A stretch of DNA of 64,000 bases from Dactylis glomerata. Lineage: Eukaryota > Streptophyta > Magnoliopsida > Poales > Poaceae. A program made the translations under genes and the position numbers. Below the pieces are notes generated by a model. It searched no databases, was not told where the DNA came from, and worked only from the letters and a program-made list of their open reading frames with translations. Shown piece after piece: positions 33,101 through 45,000 of this stretch (its first letter is position 1; each line of letters begins with the position of its first letter). Where the stretch lies: the NCBI GenBank assembly GCA_007115705.1, contig QXEO01001842.1, positions 1,187,679-1,251,678 on the forward strand. Reading direction: 5' to 3'.

Positions 33101-35351
33101 TTTGTAAAGCAAGCATCATAAAGATACAAGAGAGCAAGTAGAAAGCAGGAACAGGAAACTGACTGCTCCATTTAAATAGTTGACTTATTGAAGCATAACT
33201 GTGACAGAAGATACATAGCTGGCGAGAAGAAAACCTACATAGTCTCATTGCCCACAACAATAGCCGTCGGATGAGACCAATCCATATCATACACGGAAAC
33301 CTACAAGTACATCCAGAATATAATTAGAACGTGATGACACATCTTTTGATGAGAACTGCAATCCTGATAAATCATAAGACAAGGAAATAAGGAAAAGGTA
33401 TTCAGAACATGGACTATAGGAAGTGAGCCTAGTTCATTTGGCTGAGCAGATGTACGACCGCCACCTGGGTTTAAGTCCTCACAGGTGCGAATTTAGGTTT
33501 ATATTTATACTGTAGGGTTTTCTCTTGCAGTTTCCCATAAAAAAAAGATGGACAATGTGATATCACATATTTTATTTCGGAAACCTACTAAAGGCAGAAG
33601 TCACTACTTCTGGAATCTTTAGGTGGGACAGTAAGATATAATCTCAATTTTAGTTTAAATAATCACCAGCAATATACTACAATTTATATACTGCATAAAA
33701 ATAGCCCAAATTGATGATCATCACAACTACTAACTTGCAATCATTCCATGATCGACTGTAAACAATTTGGATTCTATGGATGATAGACCATGCACCACGG
33801 ATATACTAGAATTTCAAGGCTTTTGCCATCTCTGGAATAAATGTTTTTTCTCTATGCAACTAGCTGAATTTCTTTTATTTACAAACCAAAACTCATTTTG
33901 ACTGCAACAAAAAATAATAACTAATTGAGATGGAAAGTATGAAGTCTGTGCGGTTTAAAGTTTTTCTTCAAGTGTATCCAATATTGCAAGAGCATTAAAA
34001 AGATAAAATGAGCAATAGTGAGAGAATACCGAATCAGTTCCCAAACAAGTAGAAGCAATGCGATAGCCACGCTTTTTCAAAGCATGAAAACATTCTGCGG
34101 CTGAGTTCCATAGCTCAATGTCGAGCCATTTCTCAGCACCCATGCTCACATGCCTATTGTCTCTATACCTGCAATAATAAAGAGGAATCTTCAATAGTAG
34201 TAGACTAACTTTTGTGAACTGATAATGATTTATTGACAGTATCTACTATCTTCAGAGGGTGTGAAATACACAAAAATTTATTATACAACAAATGAATTAA
34301 TAATTTCTGTGAAATTCTCAATGCATAGCCTCAAAAGTCAAAACTGGAAACGATACTAGAAACTAGTGATAACTGAAGTAGATACTTTATAATCCCTCTG
34401 TCCCAAATTAAGTGACCCATAAAACATATCCAGATACATGCGTATCTAGACATTCAACCAAGTGAATAGCTAATCAGTATAAGTACTACTCCAATTGCCA
34501 ATTTTGCAACCACCAAGTGATATTCTTCAAATTCTCGATTATTTAGCACCTAAAACAAGATCACAATAATACCATCTCATATTAACTACACCTTGGAAGT
34601 TAAAGGAGCAAATTAGTTGAGAACAATAAAGGCAAACTATAATCTGGAAAGCATTTCATGACGATTCAGCCAAGCCCATTCAATCCTAAAAGAGTACCAC
34701 ATCAATAGTTAAGTAGAAATCGAGCTCGCATTTTGGGTAATCTGGGTTCTCCTTTTCACCTCAGCACCTTTTGTTGGCCTCGCAGGAGATGACGTGCACG
34801 GACTGCACGCCGAGGGCGTCCGCGGACCGGAACGCCGCGGAGACGTTGCCAAAGTCGGAGAGGCCCTCCACGACGAGGCACACGGAGTAGCTCCTGCTCT
34901 GGACGGCGTGGCGGATCCGGTCCCGCCGCGGCTCGAGGATGTACGGCTCCAGCACCTCCACCACCTCCTGGCTGGTGACCTCCACGCCCCCGGCTCCCCG
35001 GAACGCGTCCAGGTAAGGGAACCACCGCCCCCGCCCCGCCGCCGGGCCGTCGGCGTCGGCGCGGCGCTGGAGCTTCATGAGGCGGCTCATCCGGCCGCCG
35101 CCGCCCGGGGAGGTGGGCTTCGGGGCGAGGAGATGCTCGACGGTGTCGACGCCCTCGTAGGGGTCGGCGTCCGCGTCCGCATCAGGGGCGGCGGCGGTGG
35201 CGGCGGTGGAGAGAGTGGAGGCGCGGAGGAGATGGCCGGAGCTCAGGTGGAGGCCGAGGAGGCGGAGGGGAGCATGCGTGGACCTGGAGCGCGGGGGGAA
35301 TGGGGCGAACGCGGAGGCCAGCGAGGAGAAGGATAGCGTTCTAGGGGCCAT
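30110..35351 (-). CDS. SpoU/TrmH-type RNA 2'-O-ribose methyltransferase
   Basis: Five exons on the minus strand: 35351-34768, 34168-34030, 33300-33239, 32816-32678, 30247-30110. All junctions are GT-AG and in frame, giving 353 residues. The product uses S-adenosylmethionine to methylate ribose in tRNA or rRNA. The first 40 residues are Ser/Arg-rich like an organelle transit peptide. Residues from about 150 carry the SPOUT motifs: NVSAAFRSADALGVQSV (motif 1), IVVGNE..GIS (motif 2) and PMKGMVDSFNVSVAAGI (motif 3). The family RNA target is not shown by the sequence. Intron 4 (2.4 kb) contains a 1.5-kb LTR element and a MITE, and intron 2 a SINE. The exons look intact. Confidence 0.88.
30523..30603. 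mobile_element. Stowaway MITE in intron 4 of the methyltransferase gene
   Basis: An 81-bp inverted repeat: AACCTCAGTTTCGAAATGTA at the left pairs with GCATTTAGGAACGGAGGTAG at the right, flanked by TA on both sides (30521-30522, 30604-30605). Size, GGAGGTAG end and TA duplication are typical of Stowaway elements. Confidence 0.75.
30920..32436 (-). mobile_element. Non-autonomous short-LTR retrotransposon in intron 4
   Basis: A 1517-bp element with two 138-bp LTRs (30920-31057 and 32299-32436) that begin TGTTAG and end TTAACA, and a perfect 5-bp target duplication AAGAT (30915-30919 and 32437-32441). The primer-binding site TGGTATCAGAGC (complement of 32287-32298) puts it on the minus strand, as is the host gene. 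No gag or pol motif is present in the 1.24-kb interior. Right after the primer-binding site a frame begins MAALLVVLLLLVAP, of doubtful meaning. The primer site and LTR size suggest a deletion derivative of a short-LTR Copia element. Confidence 0.88.
31058..31083 (-). repeat. Homopolymer C tract at the polypurine position
   Basis: About 26 C in a row (a G-run on the element strand) sit exactly where the polypurine tract of the intron-4 element should be. It probably grew by slippage from a G-rich polypurine tract. Its exact length is also prone to sequencing error. Confidence 0.75.
33425..33548 (+). mobile_element. tRNA-derived SINE (Au-SINE-like) in intron 2
   Basis: The 5' part shows RNA polymerase III promoter boxes: an A-box-like GCCTAGTTCATTTGGCT and a B-box-like GGGTTTAAGTCC about 45 bp apart, as in a degenerate tRNA head. 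A short tail with TTTTCTCTTGCAGTTTCCC follows, then AAAAAAAA. This layout matches the Au SINE of grasses. It is on the strand opposite to the gene. Confidence 0.6.
34388..34472. mobile_element. Degenerate Stowaway-like end in intron 1
   Basis: AATCCCTCTGTCCCAAATTAAGTGACCCA resembles a Stowaway terminus (CTCCCTCYGTCCC type). No matching right end is clear, so it is a remnant only. Confidence 0.35.
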
Positions 35352-35621
35352 TGCTGCGTTCTCGTTTCAGGCTTTGGTGGTTTTGGGGGTTCTGATTTCT
35401 GAACCGAGATGCCAACGAGAAGAAGGCCTTCGAACTCCACTGCCTGTAGGAGGCTCTGCGATCAACCCCCACCGATCGATGTTTCCGCGTGGACGGCCAG
35501 GATGTGCGCCTTCGCTCACATTCCTTATCCTCCGCCCACGTTAGGGTAGATCATCAAGAAAAAGTGTCTTCATTCCTCGTAGGCTAATACTCTTCTATTC
35601 CAAGTAAAAAGAAATATACTA

Positions 35622-35724
35622 CTACCTCCGACCCATATTACCTTTCACAAATACGGACGTATCTAGCACTAAAATGTGTCTAGATACATCCATACTAGCA
35701 ATAAGTAATATGGGTTGGAGGGAG
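35622..35724. mobile_element. Stowaway MITE upstream of the methyltransferase gene
   Basis: A 103-bp element with CTACCTCCGACCCATATTAC and GTAATATGGGTTGGAGGGAG termini and TA on both sides (35620-35621, 35725-35726). It lies about 270 bp before the start codon of the minus-strand gene, within its likely promoter. Confidence 0.8.
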
Positions 35725-35726
35725 TA

Positions 35727-38090
35727 TTATGTTCCAAATTATAAAAGTTTAGGCTTCTAAAACATCTTATAATTTAGACCACAGGTAGTAGCCGATAACG
35801 GCGTGACACCGTGGGGACCTCTCCCTTTGTCTCCATGAATTTGTTGTGCTCCCAAGCTCGAGCGGGGAGATGACGATCGCCTCATCCGCTATCCCGATCC
35901 ACGACTAAACCTTGTAGTCGTCCCACCGGCGATTCGATGGTGGTCCAAAATTCACTTCCAGTTGCAACGGTGCTAGCCAACGACGGCTGCGGTGCTTCCA
36001 CCGGTTACAACAGATGCTTCCATCAACGTCAGACGGTGTTGTCAAAAGGCTACACCGATTCTACCATGGGGCGGAGCCGGGGGCTAATTTTGTTGCATAC
36101 CCTTCTCTTTTTGGTACATTTCTTCTTTTTTTCCCATTTTAACCCATCGTTGGAATAATTTCTGTTGCGATGGCACACAAAAAAATTTAACAAAACCAAA
36201 ACATGTTGTGGTCCATAGAAGCATTTACATATGGTACAATACACACAAATATTTGCTACAAACAAAACTTTTTTTACTTCAATGAAGCATTTGCGGGATT
36301 GAACAGGGAATTTGGCACGTGTCGTCTTCCGGAGGCGGGGATCATGGAAGTTTTCTCTCGATGACGCCAAACACTAACATGTTGTACACGCGAGGTACTA
36401 GACTAGTGCATAGAAATGCTGAGAGAATTTAAATACTCTCTCCAACCCATATTATTTATTGCTGGTCGGCTGGTATAAATATATCACGACACGGATCGGA
36501 GTTATTTAAAAGTCATTGCAACTGAAAAAGATACTCCCTGTAAAGCAGCCGTGGCCCAGAATGTAGTGGGCCGGTGGCCCAAGCTCAAACTTGCCTCGCG
36601 TGGGCTTGAAAAATGCAGTCGTCCCCAACAAGATCCACTGTCCGCAGAAGGACCAGTGCATCTCTCGACAGGTCGACGCCGATCCACATCGTCTTCGATG
36701 TCGCCGCTCAAACCATGCATCAAATCCCTTGACCGCTGCCTCTTGTCCCGTATCGCCCCCAATGATCACACGCGCTCGCGCGCTACCGTGCGTGCGCACG
36801 CCTCGGCTGCATCTGCGCTATCCCTATCCTGGCCGCGTCGTCTTCCTCGTCGCAGCACCGAGGCGGGCGGCGGGCGCGCATCGGTTCGCCGGACGCATGT
36901 GCCGCCGATGGCGACGCCGGGAACGGGACAAGAGACATGGATAGATCATTCGCAACGGTGCCATGCATGATGCGCTGTGCTCGCGACCAACCTCGATCCA
37001 ACACTCATTCCCTCTCGATCTTCCCTGATATAATGTGTAGTTTACTTGAAGATGCGGCATTTAGGGATCATGTGCCAGGCGTAAAGTACCGTGGACAAGG
37101 ACGGAGCGAGACTGCACGTGCAGCCGACGCCACACGTCGCCGGCTAGAGTAGCACAGCTTGTATAGCTCCTGTCCGCCGCGCCGCGCGGCTAGGTACTCG
37201 CCGGCTTTTGTCCGTGTCTCGTCCTGGGCGAGAATATCACACGCTGTTCATCACGGTGTGCATGCATGCACCTTGATTAGCTCGATCGATCAGCCTTTGC
37301 ATCTCTCGCCGGTCTCACCTAACCAGAATCAAACAAGCAGCGTCGTACCCTGCTGGCTGGTGAACTACTACTAGCTAGTAGTACCAGCTAAACTAATTCA
37401 CTTTCGTCAAAGCGTGGAGCTCAAGTAAGAGCCAAGCAATTGCTGGAGGAGAGTGTCTGTACGGAACGATCGATGTGTACGCACGCACGCACGTAAATTC
37501 AAAAGCAGGTCGTACGACAAACAGTTTTTTCCGACCCCACGCCACGCACGCGCGCATGTGTAGACCAATGTGAAAAATCATATTCTTGCGCGTCGCCGCC
37601 ATATTGGTTACGAAAAGCGTGTGGAAATCTCGAGGTTTTGTTTGAAAAACAAGGGGATTAGCCGTATATACGTAGGAAATGCTTGCGCACGCCAAGATCG
37701 GATCTTCGAATTACCTGCCCCTTTACTCCCGCCACGTGTTTGACGCTGCCAGCAACTAAATTCTAAAGAACCAACGTATTGTACGAGTGAAGATCAAAAT
37801 TCCTCGTCAATCATCTTCAGATTCACTAACCAGGCAGCAGGATTTACGTTCACCTAACAGTGGGTCCTGAACAAAGGGTAAAGGGGCATCAAGTATCTAT
37901 GCCGTGCCCCACCGTTGGTCGACACCGTCTCATCCATATTCTCTAATAACTTGGCTTTACAGCATGTGCAAATTCCTTTTCCGGAAAGCAAGAAAACGGA
38001 TGAAGGAATTCCTTTTTTTGCTGGTATGAAAGCCTTTCATCCTGCTCCTAACGTCAGAATGGCAGACATATATTCCCAACCGACATCGTC
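35727..38090. other. Intergenic, no gene seen
   Basis: A 2.4-kb stretch with only chance frames. 36540-37150 is GC-rich and could be an old promoter or exon, but I see no conserved motif on either strand. The piece just before 38091 (about 37920-38090) is also unrecognised. Confidence 0.5.
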
Positions 38091-38213
38091 TATATTTTTT
38101 TTCAGTAGTAATTCTAGGTACTATTGCATGTAATGTAGGTTTAGCGGTTCTCGAACCATCGATGATTGGTGAACCGGCGGATCCGTTTACAACTCTTTTG
38201 GAAATATTACCTA
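38091..38213 (+). pseudogene. petD: Nuclear copy of a chloroplast petD fragment
   Basis: In frame 38105-38213 the sequence reads VVILGTIACNVGLAVLEPSM and continues to LLEILP, which is part of subunit IV of the cytochrome b6f complex. Only about 36 codons of the roughly 160 of plastid petD are present, beginning in the first membrane segment. There is no start, no stop in place and nuclear flanks, so this is a plastid-derived insertion. A few changes from the plastid protein (TTLLE) are visible. Confidence 0.85.
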
Positions 38214-38311
38214 AGTGCTTGATTCTCTTTTTTTAAAACATCGCTCATGGCTCTCACCGAGGATGCCACAACAGCACAACAATGATCTCCTAACCCGTGT
38301 GTTGTTACAGC

Positions 38312-38489
38312 TGTTAGATTCCTTATACCAATCGGTACACCTACACGTATACGATATAGAGACCGAGATTGATACCAACACATCGATATCGACATTGTAG
38401 CATGCCGATATTCTAAACGATCCATGGCATCGAGCCATCTATATTAACACGTAAACTCGAGCCAAAGGGCATCGACTTCTGCTAGCTCA
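38312..38489 (+). repeat. 5' LTR of element E
   Basis: 178 bp, similar end to end to 49087-49256, and containing GATCCATGGCATCGAGCCAT. The 3' copy lacks a few bases between ACCGATATCGATACC and CGACATTG. Confidence 0.85.
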
Positions 38490-38491
38490 TA

Positions 38492-38503
38492 TGGTATCAG
38501 AGC
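38492..38503 (+). other. Primer-binding site of element E
   Basis: TGGTATCAGAGC two bases after the LTR end; initiator methionine tRNA type. Confidence 0.9.
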
Positions 38504-38863
38504 CTGCTCTTCTACATAGCCGCTGCCAGACTTTGATCCAAAACCACACACATCGCCGCCGCCGCTACAACCAGACATAGTCGCCACCGCCGCCACAGTT
38601 CTTTTCTGCTGCCGCCGCTTCTACACATCATGTCTCAAGACAAGCCACCGCCATAGTAGTCTTCTTCTTCTGCCGCCGTCGCCTCAAGACACATATCCAA
38701 GAGTCGCCACCGCTGCCGCAGTGATCTCCTTCGGCCGCTGCCGCCGCCGCCTCACAAATCTGCAACCAATTCTCGCTGCGACACCTTGCAGCAGCACAGA
38801 AAAGTGCAAAAGTCCTGCCGCGACACCCTGCCACGCACAAAAACCATTGAATCGTGACATCCA

Positions 38864-40286
38864 ATGGCCTCTTCATCATCCATGCCATTGATTGCTGCCA
38901 CACTTGGTTCACCACAATCCCAAAAGCTGACTCAGAGCAACTTTCTCTTTTGGAAGACTCTCATATTTCCGGCGCTCCGTGGTGCCCAAGTCACTGATTT
39001 GCTTGATGGTACAGATGCTGCATCGCCCAAAACTATGGAGGTTGAAGATGCTCAAAAGGTGAAAAAAATCATTCCCAATCCCGACCACTCTGCTTGGATT
39101 GCTCGTGATCAAGCTGTCTTGAGCTATCTCATCAATTCCTTATCACCAGATATTTTGGCTCATATTGTTGGACTAGAGACAACTAAGGATGTTTGGTCAC
39201 TAATTATCAAGATGTTCTCCACCCATTCTATGTCCAAGGTCAATCACCTCCGTGGTGCTCTCAACAGTACCAAAAAGGGTTCTCTCACTGTTGCTCAGTA
39301 TTTGCAAAGATGAAAGGCTTTAGTTTCGAGCTTGTGGCTCTTGGCAAGGAAGTTGATGAAGGTGAACTCGTTGGATACATAGTTAATGGTCTGGATGGAA
39401 CCTACAACAATGTTGTTGCAACAGTTCATGGCAATCCCAATACTACTCTTGATGAGCTTTATGATCAGTTATGAGCTCATGATCGTCATCAGTCTATGCT
39501 CCAGGATAGTGGTGATAGTTCACCTCCTCCATAAATCTTGCACTTCGTGGATGATATGATGACCGTGGACCTCGGCGCAATGATGACAACCATAGCACTC
39601 CCCGTGATGATGATCGCTCTCGTCGTGATGACCGTGGTGATCATAGCTACTCTCAGCGTGGTGATGATGATCGTGGCCCTCCTTGAGGTCGCAATGATGA
39701 TCGATACCGTCTACGTCTACGTGATGATGACTGGCGCCGTGATCATCGTGATGATCAGCGTGATACGCGTCATGATCGTGATGATCGTCGCACTAATTGG
39801 CGCCATCGTGATCGTGTCAACACTCCATATGTCAACACTGCATGTCAAATTTGTAAGATTCATGGACATCCTGTGAGTGATTGTTGGTGGAGGTATGAGG
39901 ACAAAGATGATTCTGATGATGATACTGATTGCAAAGACAATGACAAGGCTGCAAATATTGCCTCTTATGGCATCCACACAAATTGGTACACTGATTCTGG
40001 AGCTACAAATCATATTACTGGTGAATTAAGCATGTTTTAACACACGACAAGTATACTTGGCGTGATCATCTTCACACCGCTAATGGCACTGGTATGGATA
40101 TAAGTCATATTGGTCATTCAATTTTGCATACCCCTGATAGTTCCTTACATCTCAATAATATTATTCATGTTCCACATACTTCTAAAAATATTCTTTCCGT
40201 TCATAAGCTTACTCTTGATAATGATGCTTTTATTGAGTTTCATCCTTTCTTGTTTTTGATTAAGGATTGGGCAACAAGGACAACTC
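38864..40286 (+). pseudogene. Element E gag and protease region, frameshifted
   Basis: The ATG at 38864 opens a UBN2-type gag frame (LTQSNFLFWKTLIFPALRG) to 39313. Coding sense passes to another frame by about 39300 (FAKMKGFSFELV) and ends near 39474. A low-complexity segment (39545-39810) encodes Arg-Asp and Gly-Asp-Asp repeats with stops in the sense frame. A CCHC knuckle (CQICKIHGHPVSDC) is at about 39842-39885 and the protease signature DSGATNHITG at about 39990-40020, soon followed by a stop. Coding sense leads up to the F insertion at 40286 (protein text DWATRTTL). Confidence 0.75.
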
Positions 40287-42014
40287 TGAAGGAAATATGC
40301 CCTAGAGGCAATAATAATATTGTTATTATCATATTTCTTGTTCATGATAATGTTTATACTCCATGCTGTAATTGTATTAAGCGGAAACATTAATATTTGT
40401 GTGGTTTATGAACAACACTGTGTCCCTAGTACGCCTCTACTAGACTAGCTCATTGATTAATGATGGTTAAGGTTTCCTAACCATAGACATGAGTTGTCGA
40501 TTAATAATGAGGTCATGTCATTAGGAGAATGATGTGATGGACAGACCCAAATAAAGCAGAGCAATTAGATCGTGTCATTGTGTTCATCTTTGCGAAGCTT
40601 TTTCCTATGTCAAGTATTGTATTCCTTAGACCATGAGATAATACAACTCCCTGGTATCGGAAGAAAGCTTTGAGGTCATCAAACGTCATCCTATGTGAGG
40701 GTGATCATAAAGGTGTCTCTCAGGTGATCGGAAAGTACTTGTTGGGTTGTATGTATCGAGATGGAATTTGTCCCTCCCGAGTCGGAGAGATATACTTCGG
40801 GCCCACTCGGTAATCGATATCAACACCGCTTGCAAGCACGTGGTTAAGGAGTTAATCACAAAGTGATATCGGATTACGGAACGAGTAAAGTACTTGCTAT
40901 GAACAAGATTGAACTAGGTATGGCGATACCGACGATCGAATCTTGGGCAAGTAAAATATCACGTGACGAAGGGAATACATATACGGGATTAATTGAATCC
41001 TGGCATCGTGGTTCATCTGATATGATCATCGATGAATATGTGGGAGTCAATATGGGTTTCCAGATCCCGCTGTTGATTATTGATAGAAGATCATGTCTGC
41101 ATATTCTCGAACCCGTAGGGTCACACACTTAACGTGCATCGATGCTAGGATAGAATGGATAATTGGTTTATAAGTTTTTGGTCGGAGTCTCGGATGAGAT
41201 CCAGGACATCACGAGAGGTTCCGGAATGGTCCGGAGAATAAGATTCATATAAAGGAAAGCAGTTTTTGGATTCCGGAATCGTTTCGGAGTTTATCGGTAT
41301 TGTACCGGAAGGTTCTAGAAGGTTCCGGAGTGGGACCAACATGGGCTCACTTGTTGGAGGCCTACATGGGCCTAAGGGGAAGTGTCCTGGCCACTTTGGG
41401 CCAGGCACACAAGGCCCCTAAGGCCCAGCCGGCCAGCCCTTAGGGGAAACCCTAAGGGAACCTTCCAGAAGGAAGGGGGGAAACTTGCCCCCCACTCTTC
41501 CCCCTAGGCCGCCGCCCTAGGGCTTGGAGGAGGGGCCAAGGCAGCCGGCCAGCCCCCCATATAAGGGGGGGGGCAGGGGCGCAGCCCCTCCCACTCCAAC
41601 CCTAGCCGCCGGCCAACTGCTGCCCCTCCACCTCTCTCTCGCGCGACTGTGCGTAGGCGAAGCCCTGCCGCAGAAACTCTCCACCATAAGCACCACGCCG
41701 TCGTGCTGCAGATCCAATCTATCTCTCCACCATACTTGCTGGACCAAGGAAGGAGGAGACGTCGCTGCACCATACGTGTGCATCTCTCGGAGGCGCCGCC
41801 ACTTGCGGCGTAGGATCGGATCGGATCGCGGGGAGGAGACGGCTAGTACGACTACATCATCCACGTTCTGTTGAACGTTTCCGCTGTGCGATTTCTTCAA
41901 GGGTATGAAGATCTCATCTACCTCTCTCGTTGATTACATCTCCTAGATTAGATCTTGGCTTTCTTGTTCGCATCCGTAGGAAAATTTTGATTTACTATGC
42001 TGCGAAACCCTTCA
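40287..42014 (+). repeat. 5' LTR of element F
   Basis: 1728 bp. It holds a TATA-like CCCATATAAGGG (about 41557-41568) and GGTTCCGGA repeats between 41215 and 41330. The matching 3' LTR is nearly identical. Confidence 0.9.
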
Positions 42015-42027
42015 GTGGTATCAGAGC

Positions 42028-45000
42028 TAGATCTATGCGTAGATGTGTTTTCACGAGTAGAACGCAACATGCTTGTTGCGGGCGTTGATGTTTTCTGTTG
42101 CAAACCTCTTTGTTGTGTATTTCTTATGGCGCGGCATAGTGAGATCGAAGCGGTCCAGGCCAACTTTACGCGACCTCGTTCGCGAGACCGGCTCCGCACT
42201 TGACGTGTGGCTTGTTCCACACATGCGGCTGGTGGATGCCAGTTTCTCTTACTATAGTAGTCATGGAATTTACAACGGATGTTAGCAACCATAATATCAC
42301 CGTTGTGGCTTTTCGTAGGTAAGAATCGTTCTTAACTTGCTACTCCCATAAGCCACGTAAAACATGCAACAACAATATAGAGGCGTCTAACTTGTTTTTG
42401 CAGGGAGTGTTTTGTGATATGGTATGGCCACAAGATGTGATGTGATATATGTGATGTATGCGATGATCATGTTTTGTAATATTTCACGACTTGCATGTCG
42501 ATGAGTTCACAACCGGCAGGAGCCATATGGTTGTCTTTATAATTGTGTATGACCTGCGTGTCAACTTCTTATACGCCATGTAATAGCTTTACTTTATCGC
42601 TAAGTAGTTAGCAATAGTTGTAGTTGCTATTCGTGGTGGAGGCAATCATGGTGGAGTGATGGAGATCATGCCGGCACGCACAAGATGGAGATCGTTGCGT
42701 AGAGATTGGCTATACCATGTCACATAAAATTATATGCATGTGATGTTTATCCTTTTATGTATCTTATTATGCTTTGATCGCGACAGTAGCATTATCAGAT
42801 GATTCCTCACTTAAAGATCAAGATAAAATTGTGTTCTCCCCTCGTATGCGCCGTTGCGAAAGTTTGTCGTGTTCAAGCATCTCGTGATGATCGGGTGCTA
42901 TAAACTCTACGTTCACATACAACGGGTGCAAGCCAGTATTTGCACATGCGGAGATACTTGGGTTTGACTTGACGAGCCTAGCATGTACAGACATGGCCTC
43001 GGAACACACGGACCAAAAGGTCAAGCATGAGTCATATGGATGATATGATCAACATGTTTATGTTCACCATTAAAGCTACATCATTCACGTGATGATCGGT
43101 CTCGGTGTAGTGAATTTGGATCATGCTTCACTAAACAGCTTTGAGGGATGTTGAATTTAGTGGGAGTTCATTAGTAATTTGATTAACTTGAACTAATTAT
43201 CTTGAACTAAATCTTGTTGTATTTGCATAAGTCGTTGTAGTCTTTGGCACCGTTTCCCACCGACACTTAGCTTAATTGAGTTAAAAGAACTATAGAATTC
43301 TGGATAATCACTTTTCGGTCTAGTGCCGTTTAGTTAGAATGTCAAGACTAAAGATTAAGTCCTATTGCAAACTTTAGCAAACCTTGCTTGCTCCATACGA
43401 TTTAATAAATTGTAAGAGCAACGATTCAAGTTTAGTATCTAAAGATCATATGTTTGCCTTCATGATAAATTGATCTTCAAAATTGTTTGAGAATCAAAGT
43501 GATCATCGAGCTGAAAGAATTGTTTCAGAAACAAATAAGAAGTGAAAGATATTTGATATCTAAGACTTTGATTGTTTGCAAAATGATGAAGTATAATTTA
43601 GTAAAAGAACATATGCTCATATTGTATGACTATATGCGAAGATTGAAGATGCTAGGCGTCCCGATCACCCAAATGTTTGGGAACTAATATTATACTTGCA
43701 TTCATCCTTATAAGCTATAGTAGTTTCATCATGAAAGATGTCATGATAGGACGAATGAAAAGGTATCGGCTAAATTGTTTTGCTATACCAAAAGAATACT
43801 AAAGAATGGAATCTGGAAGAATACCAATCATATGATGATGGCGATCCACTTCAAAGTGCAAAATCCAAGGCTATTAGTATTTGACTAAAAATCCTTTGGA
43901 CTATGTGTCAAATGATTGACGCCACTATTGATGTCGATAGATTCTTCTAAAAGGAGAGGAAATGCTAAATAGGATCTGCAAAATTATTTGGTAGAAAAAG
44001 GAAAAGACTGGAATTGTCCAGCTCAGGTATATAAATGATATACATGTTATAGATGAATTCTTTTGCTCGTTAACAATGTAATTCTTCGGTATTCGATACT
44101 GATTTGTTGGTATGAAATGTCATACAAAGCAACACAATACAAGAAGTACAATGGCCTAAGTAACTAGTAAAAGAATATGGTAATGATGCATGTCGAGATA
44201 CAAATTAAAGGGTTATTGTGCTTCTCGTCGGCATAAAACCTAGCCTTCTAGATATGTTAAGAACTTAATAATTGTTATTTTGTTCTAGTATTATGAGAGC
44301 AATGGTTGTTCAAATTATTACTGTCTTTCATAATCGATGGATAGATTATTATTATCTTGTTGGTGAAATAGACATTTATAACACTAATGCTAAAGGTCGC
44401 AAGACAAAACAAATTTCACTTATATGTGACACCGCCGTTTAAGTCATATTGGAAACAAAACATGAAAGAAATTCTATATTGATAGATTTTCGAGTCATTT
44501 GATTTTGAATTGATTGACGCTTGTGAGACTTTTCCTAAAGATGATTAAACTCCGTTCGTGGGCCATAGAAAGAACAAGCGACTAACTACATGGAGATCAT
44601 ACATGTTGATGTATGTAGTTCATGTGTGAAGTCGAGCGTGGTGTATTTTCTATTTCATCAATGACTCGAATAGATGTACGGTATATCTACTTGATGAGAT
44701 AGAAGTATGAAATTGTTAAATTTATGAAGTGAAAATTGTTGTAACAAGAATATTCAAGTTGTATGATTAGATCATAAAGAAGAATATTTGAGTTACAAGT
44801 TTAGCAAGCATCTAAGAGTTAGAGGAATTGTTCCACAAACTTGCATCGTGATAAACACCATAAGAGTATGGAGTTTTCGATGGATGTAATCAAACCTTGT
44901 TTGACATGGTTAGATCAATGATGAAATAAAACTACCAATATAATTTGTGGATTATACTTTAGAGACTACCGCTTTTCACTGAATAGAGTGCTATCATAAT

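Noticed and set aside
33429..33500. tRNA gene
   Set aside because: Only degenerate A- and B-box-like sequences are present. The anticodon arm and acceptor stem do not pair, and a SINE-type tail follows.
34794..35336. 180-codon plus-strand frame
   Set aside because: It is the antisense of methyltransferase exon 1, GC-rich and low-complexity. The minus-strand exon has clear SPOUT motifs and matching splice sites.
36551..36970. GC-rich 139-codon frame as a gene
   Set aside because: Both strands and several frames are open in the same 400 bp and none carries a conserved motif or plausible gene structure.
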